Made by a program: the position numbers and the translations under genes. Source: a virus. Taken from it: a stretch of DNA of 52,674 nucleotides. How positions within the stretch are numbered: position 1 is the stretch's first letter; each line of letters starts with the position of its first letter. The notes under the pieces are model-generated. The model was not told the origin of the DNA, made no database searches, and saw only the letters and a list, made by a program, of their open reading frames with translations. Location: positions 1-52,674 of IMG/VR virus record IMGVR_UViG_3300030333_004669; one strand, given 5' to 3'. This document shows, piece by piece, positions 27,378 to 35,638 of the stretch.

Positions 27378-29656
27378 TTGATCTGAATGTTCTAAATAGT
27401 CGGGGAGTAAACACGGACAAACTAAAGTCCGTGTTCAATCGTGATGATCACTCTGTCCCTGACAAGGCCGTGCCTCTGCTGGACAGAATCCGAGACAGGA
27501 TAGATGACGGGCTTCAGTGGTGCATTAAGAACCACAAAATATATCACGCACTTGATCTGGCTTGGGAAACTCCTTTCCGTCAGGTGAGCTCTACTCTTGC
27601 CTATTCACTCATCAACAAAGACTTGGATGAGAAGACTGTAAAGGAAGCTGCTCGCGATTGGGGGCTGACAGGCATGATAGATGAAGTGACTGACAGCAAG
27701 GGAACATCCCGCAACCTCAACCTGCCGATTTTCTTTAATGTATTTGTTCCGATAGTCCGCGCTTATGTGACCATTCGTTGGGCCAGAATCTACAACGACA
27801 GAAGGCAATATCCTCTGTTTAAGTATGAGATGGCCCAGAACACAACGACCAATAAACTTCGCAGTGACATCATCACGGATCGAATCCAGACGATGGCGAA
27901 CAACTATGGGTATTCTGAAACCTTGAAGCAGGGCATCTTTCACATGCTGCACTACGGCTCCTGCATGATGTTCCCGCAGGAGGAGTGGCATTCGGAGAAG
28001 CAGATACTTAGGAACGATGTAGGAGCAGAGGAGGAGAAGTATGTCAGAGAGGGACTGCGATACCATCTGCCTCATCCTTCAAGAATCTTTTTCGATCAGG
28101 CGCATAGGACAACTACTTTTAACACTGATAGCGGCTGCGAGTTTGCAGGCTATTGGAGGATCATGCGCTACGGTGATATTCGCAGGAATGAAAAGTTCTG
28201 GAACGTGGAGAAAATAAGGTACGGCAGGACTACTGACATGCTTGCGAGTGCCAAGACCTACCTTGAGCTCGTCTCTCCCTGCACAATGGAATTTCCGACA
28301 TCAAGAAATGCTTATGGGATGTTAGATAGGGAGGAGGAGATAGATAGATATTACAATAAATCCGACGATGACAAAGCTGTACTCATTACTGAATACTTTG
28401 AAAAGATCATTCCGTCTGAGCATGGCCTTGGTGATTATGATCATCCTGTATGGTTTCGTTTTTGCTTGGCTAATGATGATACTATTCTCTATGCCGCTCC
28501 TCTACCTTATTGCCCGGTTGTTTACTACGCATACGACCCGCACGAAGGAAGATCAATTAATGCTTCACTGAGTTTAGAGATCGTTCCGTTCCAAGATCAG
28601 ATTGGGAATCTACTATCCCAGTACCTGTTGTCAGTTAAGCAAAACCTAGCCAACATTACATTTGTTGACTCTGATCAGGTTCCCAAGTCGATGATCGACC
28701 AGCTTCAAAACTGGGGGGAGAAAATATTTAGGGGCTTGAACTTCATGCCCTTTAGTTCGCGCCAGAACAAATTCGCTCAGTCTGATGTTAGAGAGGCATT
28801 CAATTCAGTTCGGTTCTCCACGCTCGACACCAATGGGATCGTCGGGGCGATGCGACAAGTCATCGACATGCTGGAGAGGTTACTCGTCATATCCGCACAG
28901 GAAGTTGCTCAGGTCGCAAGCCACGAACAGACGGCTGAGGAAGTCCGAACCGTTGCTTCAACAACATCCACAAGGCTTGCTTTCACGGCAACTGGCGTCG
29001 ATGACGCAATCAACGCATGGAAGGAACAACTTTATCGCGGCCTTATGGCTTACGGTGAAGATGAAATTTACGCAAATATTAACTCCCAGTACACGGTTGA
29101 CTCCCTTCATGCCCTTGGATTCACCGTTACAGAGAAAGACGAGGATCGTTCTGGCTCTGTCAAGGTACGAGGACAAAAGAGCGCACTTGCTCTTGAAAGC
29201 ATTGGTTCTTACCGCGACAGCTTGGATCGGGTTTCTGACAATGCAATGGCTGCTGCTCTGACTCAGTTCTATCAGATAGTGGCCAACGACCCAGAGATTA
29301 GGCAAAGCGTTGGCACTGATCAGATATTGGATGTGATTAATCGAGTCGGCCAGATGCTTGGGTTGCCAAGAGATTTTAAACTTCAAAAGATAAGTGAAGA
29401 CCAAGGGCCAGAGCAGCAGGCCGAACAAATGGCTGCTATAGCGGAGGAAATAAAAGGCTCCGTATTGCAGGAAGTTGGACAGGCATTAGAGCCTATAGCC
29501 CAAAACACTCAACAGAACTCAAGCGCAATAGAACAACTGGTTCAGTTGATTAGTCAGGCTCCACAACCACCTGCCGAATCGCAGTATGATAACATTAACC
29601 AAGCTCCCAGCGGAGTCCCAGAAGGTACTCCAAATCCAGAACTGGTTGAGGCATAA
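27374..29656 (+). CDS. Portal-like protein, 760 aa
   Basis: The start at 27374 (MIDLNVLNSRGVNTDKL) is coupled to the previous stop (ATGA); the frame is open upstream to 27287 but overlaps it there. The long mixed alpha/beta body contains text typical of large podoviral portal/connector proteins: an N-terminal helical part (RDRIDDGLQWCIKNHK), a central region ending QDQIGNLLSQYLLSVKQNLA, a long helical stretch with VIDMLERLLVISAQEVAQVA and EVRTVASTTSTRLAF, and a Gln-rich helical C-terminus (EQQAEQMAAIAEEIK). Length and position before a scaffold-like and a capsid gene support portal; family call by eye. Confidence 0.7.
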   Translation: MIDLNVLNSRGVNTDKLKSVFNRDDHSVPDKAVPLLDRIRDRIDDGLQWCIKNHKIYHALDLAWETPFRQVSSTLAYSLINKDLDEKTVKEAARDWGLTGMIDEVTDSKGTSRNLNLPIFFNVFVPIVRAYVTIRWARIYNDRRQYPLFKYEMAQNTTTNKLRSDIITDRIQTMANNYGYSETLKQGIFHMLHYGSCMMFPQEEWHSEKQILRNDVGAEEEKYVREGLRYHLPHPSRIFFDQAHRTTTFNTDSGCEFAGYWRIMRYGDIRRNEKFWNVEKIRYGRTTDMLASAKTYLELVSPCTMEFPTSRNAYGMLDREEEIDRYYNKSDDDKAVLITEYFEKIIPSEHGLGDYDHPVWFRFCLANDDTILYAAPLPYCPVVYYAYDPHEGRSINASLSLEIVPFQDQIGNLLSQYLLSVKQNLANITFVDSDQVPKSMIDQLQNWGEKIFRGLNFMPFSSRQNKFAQSDVREAFNSVRFSTLDTNGIVGAMRQVIDMLERLLVISAQEVAQVASHEQTAEEVRTVASTTSTRLAFTATGVDDAINAWKEQLYRGLMAYGEDEIYANINSQYTVDSLHALGFTVTEKDEDRSGSVKVRGQKSALALESIGSYRDSLDRVSDNAMAAALTQFYQIVANDPEIRQSVGTDQILDVINRVGQMLGLPRDFKLQKISEDQGPEQQAEQMAAIAEEIKGSVLQEVGQALEPIAQNTQQNSSAIEQLVQLISQAPQPPAESQYDNINQAPSGVPEGTPNPELVEA

Positions 29657-29894
29657 GGAGTGTTCAGACCTCAAATCCCTTCTACTGGGAGACATAGCTT
29701 CTCTACAGGAGAAGGCTTCTCGCGTTTTAATACAAGCAAACGAAGATGAGCGTAAGGTTGCAGATGCTAGGGCAGCGGCATCTGAGGCTGAAGACCTAGT
29801 TAAGTTCGTTGATATGTTGGATAAGATTCAATCTGGAGACTATGAATTTCAAAGAGTCAAAATAGGAGTTTCGGAGAAAATACTATGGAAGTAG
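29586..29894 (+). CDS. Coiled-coil protein, 82-102 aa, start uncertain
   Basis: A helical protein (SLLLGDIASLQEKASRVLIQ, ERKVADARAAASEAEDLVKF) overlapping the end of the portal gene. ATG at 29586 would give 102 residues with a 71-bp overlap; TTG at 29646 gives 82 residues and a cleaner boundary. Small coiled-coil proteins between portal and scaffold genes are common in marine podophages and of unknown role. Confidence 0.58.
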   Translation: MITLTKLPAESQKVLQIQNWLRHKECSDLKSLLLGDIASLQEKASRVLIQANEDERKVADARAAASEAEDLVKFVDMLDKIQSGDYEFQRVKIGVSEKILWK

Positions 29895-31342
29895 CAGACC
29901 CAGTACAGGAACAGGTTGACATCCAAGCGCCCCCGGGAGTGCAGATGGTCAGCGCCGCAGACTTAGGCAAGCCCCTTATTGATCAAGTACAGGAGCAGGC
30001 AAGTCAGGAGGAACCCGAGCAGCAACAGGAGGAGACTCCTCCCGAGGAGCCGAAGGAGGAAATCAAGGATGCCGCTTCTAGTTTGATGGAGCGCCTTGGG
30101 TACAAGAAACCCAGCGAGGAACCGCCAGCGGAGCCTGAGCCTGAACCCGAGCCTGTTGAAGAAAAGGTCGAAGAGGAGCCAGTGGCTGAGGAAAAGCCAA
30201 AGCGAAAGAGAGGTAGGCCACGGAAGGATGAGTCTATCACGGCCAACGAGATCAAGGACATCATCAGGGAGACAGCTTCATCGGTAGCTGCTGCCAATTC
30301 ACCTAAGGATACTCCACAACAAGTCACGAGTTATGATGAGATAGAGGCACTCAACAAGGATGACTTGGAGATATTTGCCTCACTTGAGGAGAAAGACCCC
30401 AAATACGCAGGCATCAGGGACAAGTACAAAAAGTATCTAGGTTCCTTGAGTGGATACAAAGAGGCATGGGCCAAGGATAATCCCGGTCTTACCTTTAACC
30501 CGAACGATGCAGAGCATGAGGACTGGGTTAACTCCAACATGCCAGAGTTTGATGACAGGGACTTCGATGATGCGAGGATCGAGACAAGGGCCAAGCGCCT
30601 GATAAAAGATCAGGAGCAGAAGTACATGTCTGAACTGGATTCAGTTCGATCTGAGGTGGCAGAAGCCAACATGAAGACCGAGCTACAGGATGGGGCCAAC
30701 AACTCTATTGCTGAGGTTGTCAGCAACATTGATGAGTCCTACTTGAAAATGATTCAAGAGAATGGCGGCGAGGCTTTGGAAGAGGCTGATCCAATCGCTC
30801 ATCATGTCCTAAATGACACACTCTCTCGCAGTGAGAACATGCTCTATGAACTTGAAAAACTGTCCCACCCAAGCAGGAAGTTTAAACTGAATGCAGCAAA
30901 CGAGACACACAAGGAGTTGCTTCAGTTTGCTATGGGTAAGGAGAAGGAGATAGCGGCCCTCTCTCCATCAGATCAAATACACGAAGGGAAGCGCTTTGCT
31001 ACTACTGAGCAGTACGCGAAGATGAGTGATGCCCAGCGACAAAACCATTGGAGGCTGGAGCCATCTCATATCAAGACGATGTATGTGAGCCAAATAAGCC
31101 AAGAAGCGAAGAATCGCATACAATCAGAAAGGGAAAGGTTTGAACGATATATTTCTAAAAAATCCTCTGGGACAAAAAATTCCCAGGGAGGTTCAGTGAA
31201 AAATATTATTAGCCCTGCAAAACGCACGAAACCTCAGCCTCCAGCAACAAGCGGAGAAGCTGTTTCGTCAACAAGCACTGGTGACCCCGGGAAGAACAAT
31301 CTCGGTGATCTGCCAACTTTGAAAAAGTTTCTATGGGGGTGA
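29885..31342 (+). CDS. Scaffold-like protein with AT-hook, 485 aa
   Basis: N-terminal ~120 residues are a disordered Pro/Glu/Gln region (EEPEQQQEETPPEEPKEE). An AT-hook-like KPKRKRGRPRKDE follows at about residues 104-116. The rest is helical and charged, with no cysteine, ending in a Ser/Pro-rich tail. High charge, helical content and the place just before the capsid gene are typical of scaffolding proteins. The AT-hook is odd for a scaffold and could touch DNA. Confidence 0.68.
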   Translation: MEVADPVQEQVDIQAPPGVQMVSAADLGKPLIDQVQEQASQEEPEQQQEETPPEEPKEEIKDAASSLMERLGYKKPSEEPPAEPEPEPEPVEEKVEEEPVAEEKPKRKRGRPRKDESITANEIKDIIRETASSVAAANSPKDTPQQVTSYDEIEALNKDDLEIFASLEEKDPKYAGIRDKYKKYLGSLSGYKEAWAKDNPGLTFNPNDAEHEDWVNSNMPEFDDRDFDDARIETRAKRLIKDQEQKYMSELDSVRSEVAEANMKTELQDGANNSIAEVVSNIDESYLKMIQENGGEALEEADPIAHHVLNDTLSRSENMLYELEKLSHPSRKFKLNAANETHKELLQFAMGKEKEIAALSPSDQIHEGKRFATTEQYAKMSDAQRQNHWRLEPSHIKTMYVSQISQEAKNRIQSERERFERYISKKSSGTKNSQGGSVKNIISPAKRTKPQPPATSGEAVSSTSTGDPGKNNLGDLPTLKKFLWG

Positions 31343-31374
31343 TACAATCCCAACCTTTAACTCTTTAGGGAGGA
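31340..31374 (+). promoter_or_regulatory. Capsid-gene promoter and strong ribosome-binding site
   Basis: Extended -10 TGATACAAT (31340-31348), then AGGGAGGA (31367-31374), 7 bp before the ATG at 31382. The only late gene here with both an extended -10 and a near-perfect Shine-Dalgarno at normal spacing. Confidence 0.65.
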
Positions 31375-31381
31375 AAATATT

Positions 31382-33367
31382 ATGGCTGTAACACAGAACA
31401 CGAATGATGGAGCCCATGCAGGTCATGGGACTAATCAAGCCAATCTCTATCAGGATACGATTGCCGCGAAGGACTCGCAGGGGAATCCAACATCAGCAAA
31501 AACCGCTGTATGGAACTCCTACGCATCTTGCGGAACAATCACACGATCCAATGTAGGATTGGCTGCGCCCGCAGACTTGGATGATATATTTAAGTCGAGT
31601 GGCAATTATCGGGACATGACCCACTTGCTAACAACCCAGATGGAGTTGGCAACTTGCGGGGCTCGTCAGTATGGAATGTATGACTGGTTGATTTCTAGCG
31701 CTAAAAGCGTAGGTAATTTAGTCAACACCAAGAAGATTCAAGGTTCTGGATTTGAGGTTGATCCTTTTATTCTGGCTGCCCAGAAGGATATTATTAAAGA
31801 CAACTACTGGCTGGTTGAAAGGCTTTACACCTTTGAATACAAGACCATGAATGCCACGAGTGGAACCACACTTGTGACTGCTCACGCAGATGACCAGTTG
31901 ATTACCTCTGGATTGGGCGCAGATGCAAAGAACCACAACATCATTAAGGTGAAGGTTCCTGCAACTGGCAACCAGCCAAACTCGGCTAGTTATTTTGCCC
32001 CGGGTATGCACTTCCACTACTTCGTAAAGACTTCGACTGGTAGCGCATATCGCTTAGAGTTTGAGGTCATTCAAGCTATCGGTGGAACGACAGGTTCTGG
32101 TGCAACAACATCGACCGCATCTGCTGAATACATCGACATCGAGTGTAAATTCGTTGGCGGCTACGGTGGGGGCGCTTCGATCAAGTTGGGCACAACTGGT
32201 TCATCTGTTGCTGGCGACTGGGATGCTGACTTTAAGGTTGGCAGTTCAGTGAACGAAACCGCTTTGTCGCTTTTGATTTCAAGGGCTAAAGGCGGCATAG
32301 TTGTCGTTGGCTCTAACAACGTGTCTGATTTTGAGAAATGGTGCGAAAATCGCCCTGCACTTAATACTTTGAAGCACGTTCCGTTTTGGTTCCAGACTTC
32401 ACGTTACTCCCTCTGCGTGGATCAATTCTACAAGGAGTGGTTGGAGCGTATGATGAGGAGCAACGCCTACTTCCAGAAGTTTGGCGATGTTCCACTGGCA
32501 GAACGCAACAAGCAGTTGGGCTTACAGTTCCAAAAAGAGTGGGTTAACCAGTTCTTCTTTGGTCAACCACTTAATGGTCAAACGCTTGCTGGTTATCAAG
32601 CTAACCTTTCTCCGATTAATTCTTACGACCCGAGCCACACTGAACTCACTTCTGGCATGGAGGGTAAGTTCATCAGTTACCGAGCCAATGCTACTGGTAT
32701 TTATCGCCAGTTGCAGGACACGGGCCGCGTGACCGATAAGCAGGGAGGGCAGCTAAACCTCGAAACAGACTTGTTCGATAAGCTGTTTGAGTTGGTTCGC
32801 TCTCGGAAGGATCAAGGCAAGCCAGCCGATTCCGTTGATGTCTTTACCGACTCGACTACGGCTCGCAAGATTATGAAGGCGATGATTGCCTACTATAAGG
32901 CAGAAGGTCTTGATAACGTGAACTACAATATGGAAGGGGGTAACTTGTTTGGTGGGTTCTACGCCACATCTTACAACTTGCATCACCCTGCTGGAGTTCA
33001 GATGAACGTCATCACGAACGAGTTCTTTGATGATATGGCTACTGTTGCCGCATTAGGTGACACCCGCACATACAAGTCTGGTGGCACTGCTGCCACTTCT
33101 GACGGTTCTGCTGGTCGATTCTTGATGATCCTTGACTTGGGTGGAGGTATCTACCCGGGCATGATTGATTCTAATCGTGTGGTTCACACTACTGGCGAGT
33201 TGGAAAACTTGGCCAAGGTTAACGAGGATTACGCTTGCGTGATGAAAAACCCAACGAAGGAGGTTACTCTTAACTCCCAGACTTGGACGGCGATTGTTGA
33301 GTGTCCTACCGATAACCTGATTATCGAGAACTTCGACAGCCAGACGCCAGCACACGGTAACGCTTAA
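31382..33367 (+). CDS. Major capsid protein candidate, 661 aa
   Basis: Identified by context: scaffold-like gene upstream, own strong promoter and ribosome-binding site, and its own terminator downstream, as expected for the most abundant protein. The sequence is neutral and Gly/Ala/Thr-rich. A beta-rich segment at about residues 150-290 could be an inserted surface domain. The later part (SLCVDQFYKEWLERMMRSNA, GMEGKFISYRANATGIYRQL, GGGIYPGMIDSNRV) resembles HK97-fold capsid text from marine podophages only loosely. At 661 residues it is long for that fold. Confidence 0.72.
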   Translation: MAVTQNTNDGAHAGHGTNQANLYQDTIAAKDSQGNPTSAKTAVWNSYASCGTITRSNVGLAAPADLDDIFKSSGNYRDMTHLLTTQMELATCGARQYGMYDWLISSAKSVGNLVNTKKIQGSGFEVDPFILAAQKDIIKDNYWLVERLYTFEYKTMNATSGTTLVTAHADDQLITSGLGADAKNHNIIKVKVPATGNQPNSASYFAPGMHFHYFVKTSTGSAYRLEFEVIQAIGGTTGSGATTSTASAEYIDIECKFVGGYGGGASIKLGTTGSSVAGDWDADFKVGSSVNETALSLLISRAKGGIVVVGSNNVSDFEKWCENRPALNTLKHVPFWFQTSRYSLCVDQFYKEWLERMMRSNAYFQKFGDVPLAERNKQLGLQFQKEWVNQFFFGQPLNGQTLAGYQANLSPINSYDPSHTELTSGMEGKFISYRANATGIYRQLQDTGRVTDKQGGQLNLETDLFDKLFELVRSRKDQGKPADSVDVFTDSTTARKIMKAMIAYYKAEGLDNVNYNMEGGNLFGGFYATSYNLHHPAGVQMNVITNEFFDDMATVAALGDTRTYKSGGTAATSDGSAGRFLMILDLGGGIYPGMIDSNRVVHTTGELENLAKVNEDYACVMKNPTKEVTLNSQTWTAIVECPTDNLIIENFDSQTPAHGNA

Positions 33368-33412
33368 TACTATTTCCTAATACTGCTACTGTTATCTAGG
33401 AATAAGCATCAG

Positions 33413-33443
33413 CGGGGAGGTTGTCACGACCTCCCCGTTTTTT
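33413..33443 (+). terminator. Rho-independent terminator after the capsid gene
   Basis: CGGGGAGGT (33413-33421) pairs perfectly with ACCTCCCCG (33429-33437), loop TGTCACG, followed by six T. The T-run runs straight into the next promoter box. Confidence 0.92.
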
Positions 33444-33451
33444 GTTATACT
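33443..33451 (+). promoter_or_regulatory. Extended -10 promoter, 10 bp before ATG
   Basis: TGTTATACT, ten bases, ATG at 33462. Its TG is the last T of the terminator T-run plus the following G, so terminator and promoter are fused. Confidence 0.62.
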
Positions 33452-33461
33452 ACTGGCTGCT

Positions 33462-33875
33462 ATGGCGAAGCCGAAAACGCACTACTGGAAGAAGAATAAT
33501 CCTCGTAATCCTGTACCATTAAAAAATGGGGGATACCTTGAGTTAGAAATAATAGCTCAAAATGAAGGGGTGGCCCAAGTTACCGATCCCGAGATACAGG
33601 AAATACTTATTGGCATGCTTGGAACCTATGGGCTTGAGCAAATAGATAAAGCCACCTACGAGGACTTAAAAAAAAACAGGTCATCAACCTTCTTAAAGCC
33701 TCAGGTGCGAGAGGAAATTGGGGGGATCAGTCAGGCGCAAGACCCAACATTCAGCCCTCAAACAATCGAGGTGGATGCAATTGTGCAAAGCGATGAGCCT
33801 GCCAGTCCTAATCAGGCTTTGCCTTTGCCAGAAGATTACAAGCCGACAGCCTCTAAACGATCCAAACCTAAATGA
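33462..33875 (+). CDS. Hypothetical head/neck-region protein, 137 aa
   Basis: No family recognised. A basic N-terminus (KPKTHYWKKNNPRNPVPLKN), a central segment with a possible beta/alpha domain (QVTDPEIQEILIGMLGTYGL) and a Pro/Ser-rich, basic C-terminal tail. No Shine-Dalgarno; probably near-leaderless. It overlaps the next start (ATGA). Confidence 0.66.
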   Translation: MAKPKTHYWKKNNPRNPVPLKNGGYLELEIIAQNEGVAQVTDPEIQEILIGMLGTYGLEQIDKATYEDLKKNRSSTFLKPQVREEIGGISQAQDPTFSPQTIEVDAIVQSDEPASPNQALPLPEDYKPTASKRSKPK

Positions 33876-35638
33876 AATTTAATGACCTCGTATCAGAGTT
33901 AAGTGCAGACATCTGGCCCGAAGGGGTTCCAGAGAATCTGCTTGCACCGATCAAGAAGAACTTTGCGTCGGCGGCAGTCAGCTTGCAGCGGTATATTCCA
34001 TGTTTCCAAGAGAAGAACATCAACCGCTATCCGCAGTGCTCCACATACTACCAGAGAGGTATGACAGTATTCGATGCGCCCAAGGGCAGGATCGAAAGAC
34101 TTTATACCATCCAAGATATTGATGAGGACTATCCTGCGGTATTCAAGCAGACATCGAAACACGAGGTTGAGTGCCACGCATTTGCGTACATCAGAAGCAT
34201 CTACCCTCCTACCAATGAGGGCATGGATGTTTTGCCGTTGGGCTTTAAATACCCAGAAGAGGACAGTGACTTTGCCGTAACTGTCAGCGGAGTCACTGCC
34301 ACCAAGAAAACAACGAAGCACCCAAGGGCGCTGATCGGGCTTTGGGCGGTCGAGAACGGTAAGATTTATGTCTCGCCTTGGATCAACAGCTACGAGGTGG
34401 CTGTTGTTGAGTGGAGCGGGCTCAAGCAAAACTATTCAGATGATGACATTGTTTATGATTCATCTGATTGGAGGCGTGCTGTTCGCCTGTATGTCCACAA
34501 GGAATACGCGAGAGACTTTGATAGCGATTACGAAAAGTACAAGTTCCTGACTGTAGAGTACAACGAGGCGCTGGCTGATCTGCTGTACGAGTGCAAGAAG
34601 GAGAACGAGGTTAAACCGTTCCTTTATTGTGATGAGGCTTTTGACATTCTTGCTGCTCGCCGTGACGCGCAAACAACTGCTGGAACAACGGATGCCGCAA
34701 CTGTCACCTCTGAATATGTCTTCGCCCAGATTGGAGACTTTGGGGCTTCTTCTGGATCGGGAGACTATGATGGAACCAACGCTGGCAAGGTGGCGACACT
34801 CGTTAAAGGCTGGAGTCCGCAGTTCATTATTACAACAGGTGACAACACGGGCGACGATGATGGCACTGACATGGATGCTGGCGAAAATTTTTACGATGTA
34901 AACGTAGGGCAGCATTACAGCGACTACATTTTTCCGTTTGGAACCAGTCAGTCTGCCACCTACACATCGTCAGCAACTGAGAACAAGTTTTTCCCTGCTG
35001 TAGGTAATCACGATTATGTCTCTGACAGCCTAGCTCTTTATAAAAGCTACTTCACCCTGCCCGGGAACGAGAGATACTACGACTTTCAAAGAGGAGGTAT
35101 CCACTTCTTCTGCCTCAACAGCGGCATAGCAAGTGACGGCGATGTGGTGGAGCCCGATGTGCTAAGTGGGTCGGCCACTCAGCACAGAGGTGAGGAATCC
35201 ATAATGGCTGACTGGTTGCAGAGTAAACTGGCTTCGTCAAAGGCGCACTGGAAAGTGGTTTACTTTCACCACAGTCCTCATACATCTGAGACAACTAAAG
35301 CCCCGGGATCAACTGATATGCGCTGGGACTACGAGGGCATGGGCGCTGATATTGTTATTGGCGGTCATTCGCATAGCTATGAAAGATTAAGGGATGCAAA
35401 TAGTTTTCCTTACATTGTGAACGGGGCAGGCGGTTCACCTCTTAGGGGTTGGAGCGGTAGTCCCGGGTTGGCATCTGGGATCACAAGCGTAAAGCAATAC
35501 AACGCCAAACATGGTGCGCTTAAAGGAACCGTGTCAGGCGACACTCTCAAGTTTGAGTTTTATGATTTCGACGGAACTGTTCAAGACACCCTGACTTTAA
35601 CAAAGGCAGCGAACGCAACCTCAACGACTTACGCATAA
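33872..35638 (+). CDS. Structural adaptor fused to a purple-acid-phosphatase-like metallophosphoesterase
   Basis: 588 residues in two parts. Residues 1-~270 resemble a head-tail adaptor/neck protein (helical start, then YIRSIYPPTNEGMDVLPLGF, KIYVSPWINSYEVAVVEWSG). Residues ~281-560 carry the five metallophosphoesterase motifs in order: IGDFG (~284), TTGDN (~320), VGNHDY (~376), YFHHSPH (~463) and GGHSHSYER (~495). The last is the GHxHxYER form of purple acid phosphatases. All metal ligands expected for an active enzyme appear present. No signal peptide. It is coupled to both neighbours (ATGA, TAATG). Possible roles: virion-borne phosphatase acting on host surface or nucleotides, or phosphate scavenging. 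The enzyme fold is firm, the adaptor call is inferred. Confidence 0.82.
   Translation: MKFNDLVSELSADIWPEGVPENLLAPIKKNFASAAVSLQRYIPCFQEKNINRYPQCSTYYQRGMTVFDAPKGRIERLYTIQDIDEDYPAVFKQTSKHEVECHAFAYIRSIYPPTNEGMDVLPLGFKYPEEDSDFAVTVSGVTATKKTTKHPRALIGLWAVENGKIYVSPWINSYEVAVVEWSGLKQNYSDDDIVYDSSDWRRAVRLYVHKEYARDFDSDYEKYKFLTVEYNEALADLLYECKKENEVKPFLYCDEAFDILAARRDAQTTAGTTDAATVTSEYVFAQIGDFGASSGSGDYDGTNAGKVATLVKGWSPQFIITTGDNTGDDDGTDMDAGENFYDVNVGQHYSDYIFPFGTSQSATYTSSATENKFFPAVGNHDYVSDSLALYKSYFTLPGNERYYDFQRGGIHFFCLNSGIASDGDVVEPDVLSGSATQHRGEESIMADWLQSKLASSKAHWKVVYFHHSPHTSETTKAPGSTDMRWDYEGMGADIVIGGHSHSYERLRDANSFPYIVNGAGGSPLRGWSGSPGLASGITSVKQYNAKHGALKGTVSGDTLKFEFYDFDGTVQDTLTLTKAANATSTTYA

Noticed and set aside
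27605-28075. 156-codon minus-strand ORF
   Set aside because: Antisense to the portal-like gene and not packed with any minus-strand neighbour.
33899-34429. 176-codon minus-strand ORF
   Set aside because: Antisense to the adaptor-phosphatase gene; no start context or family support.
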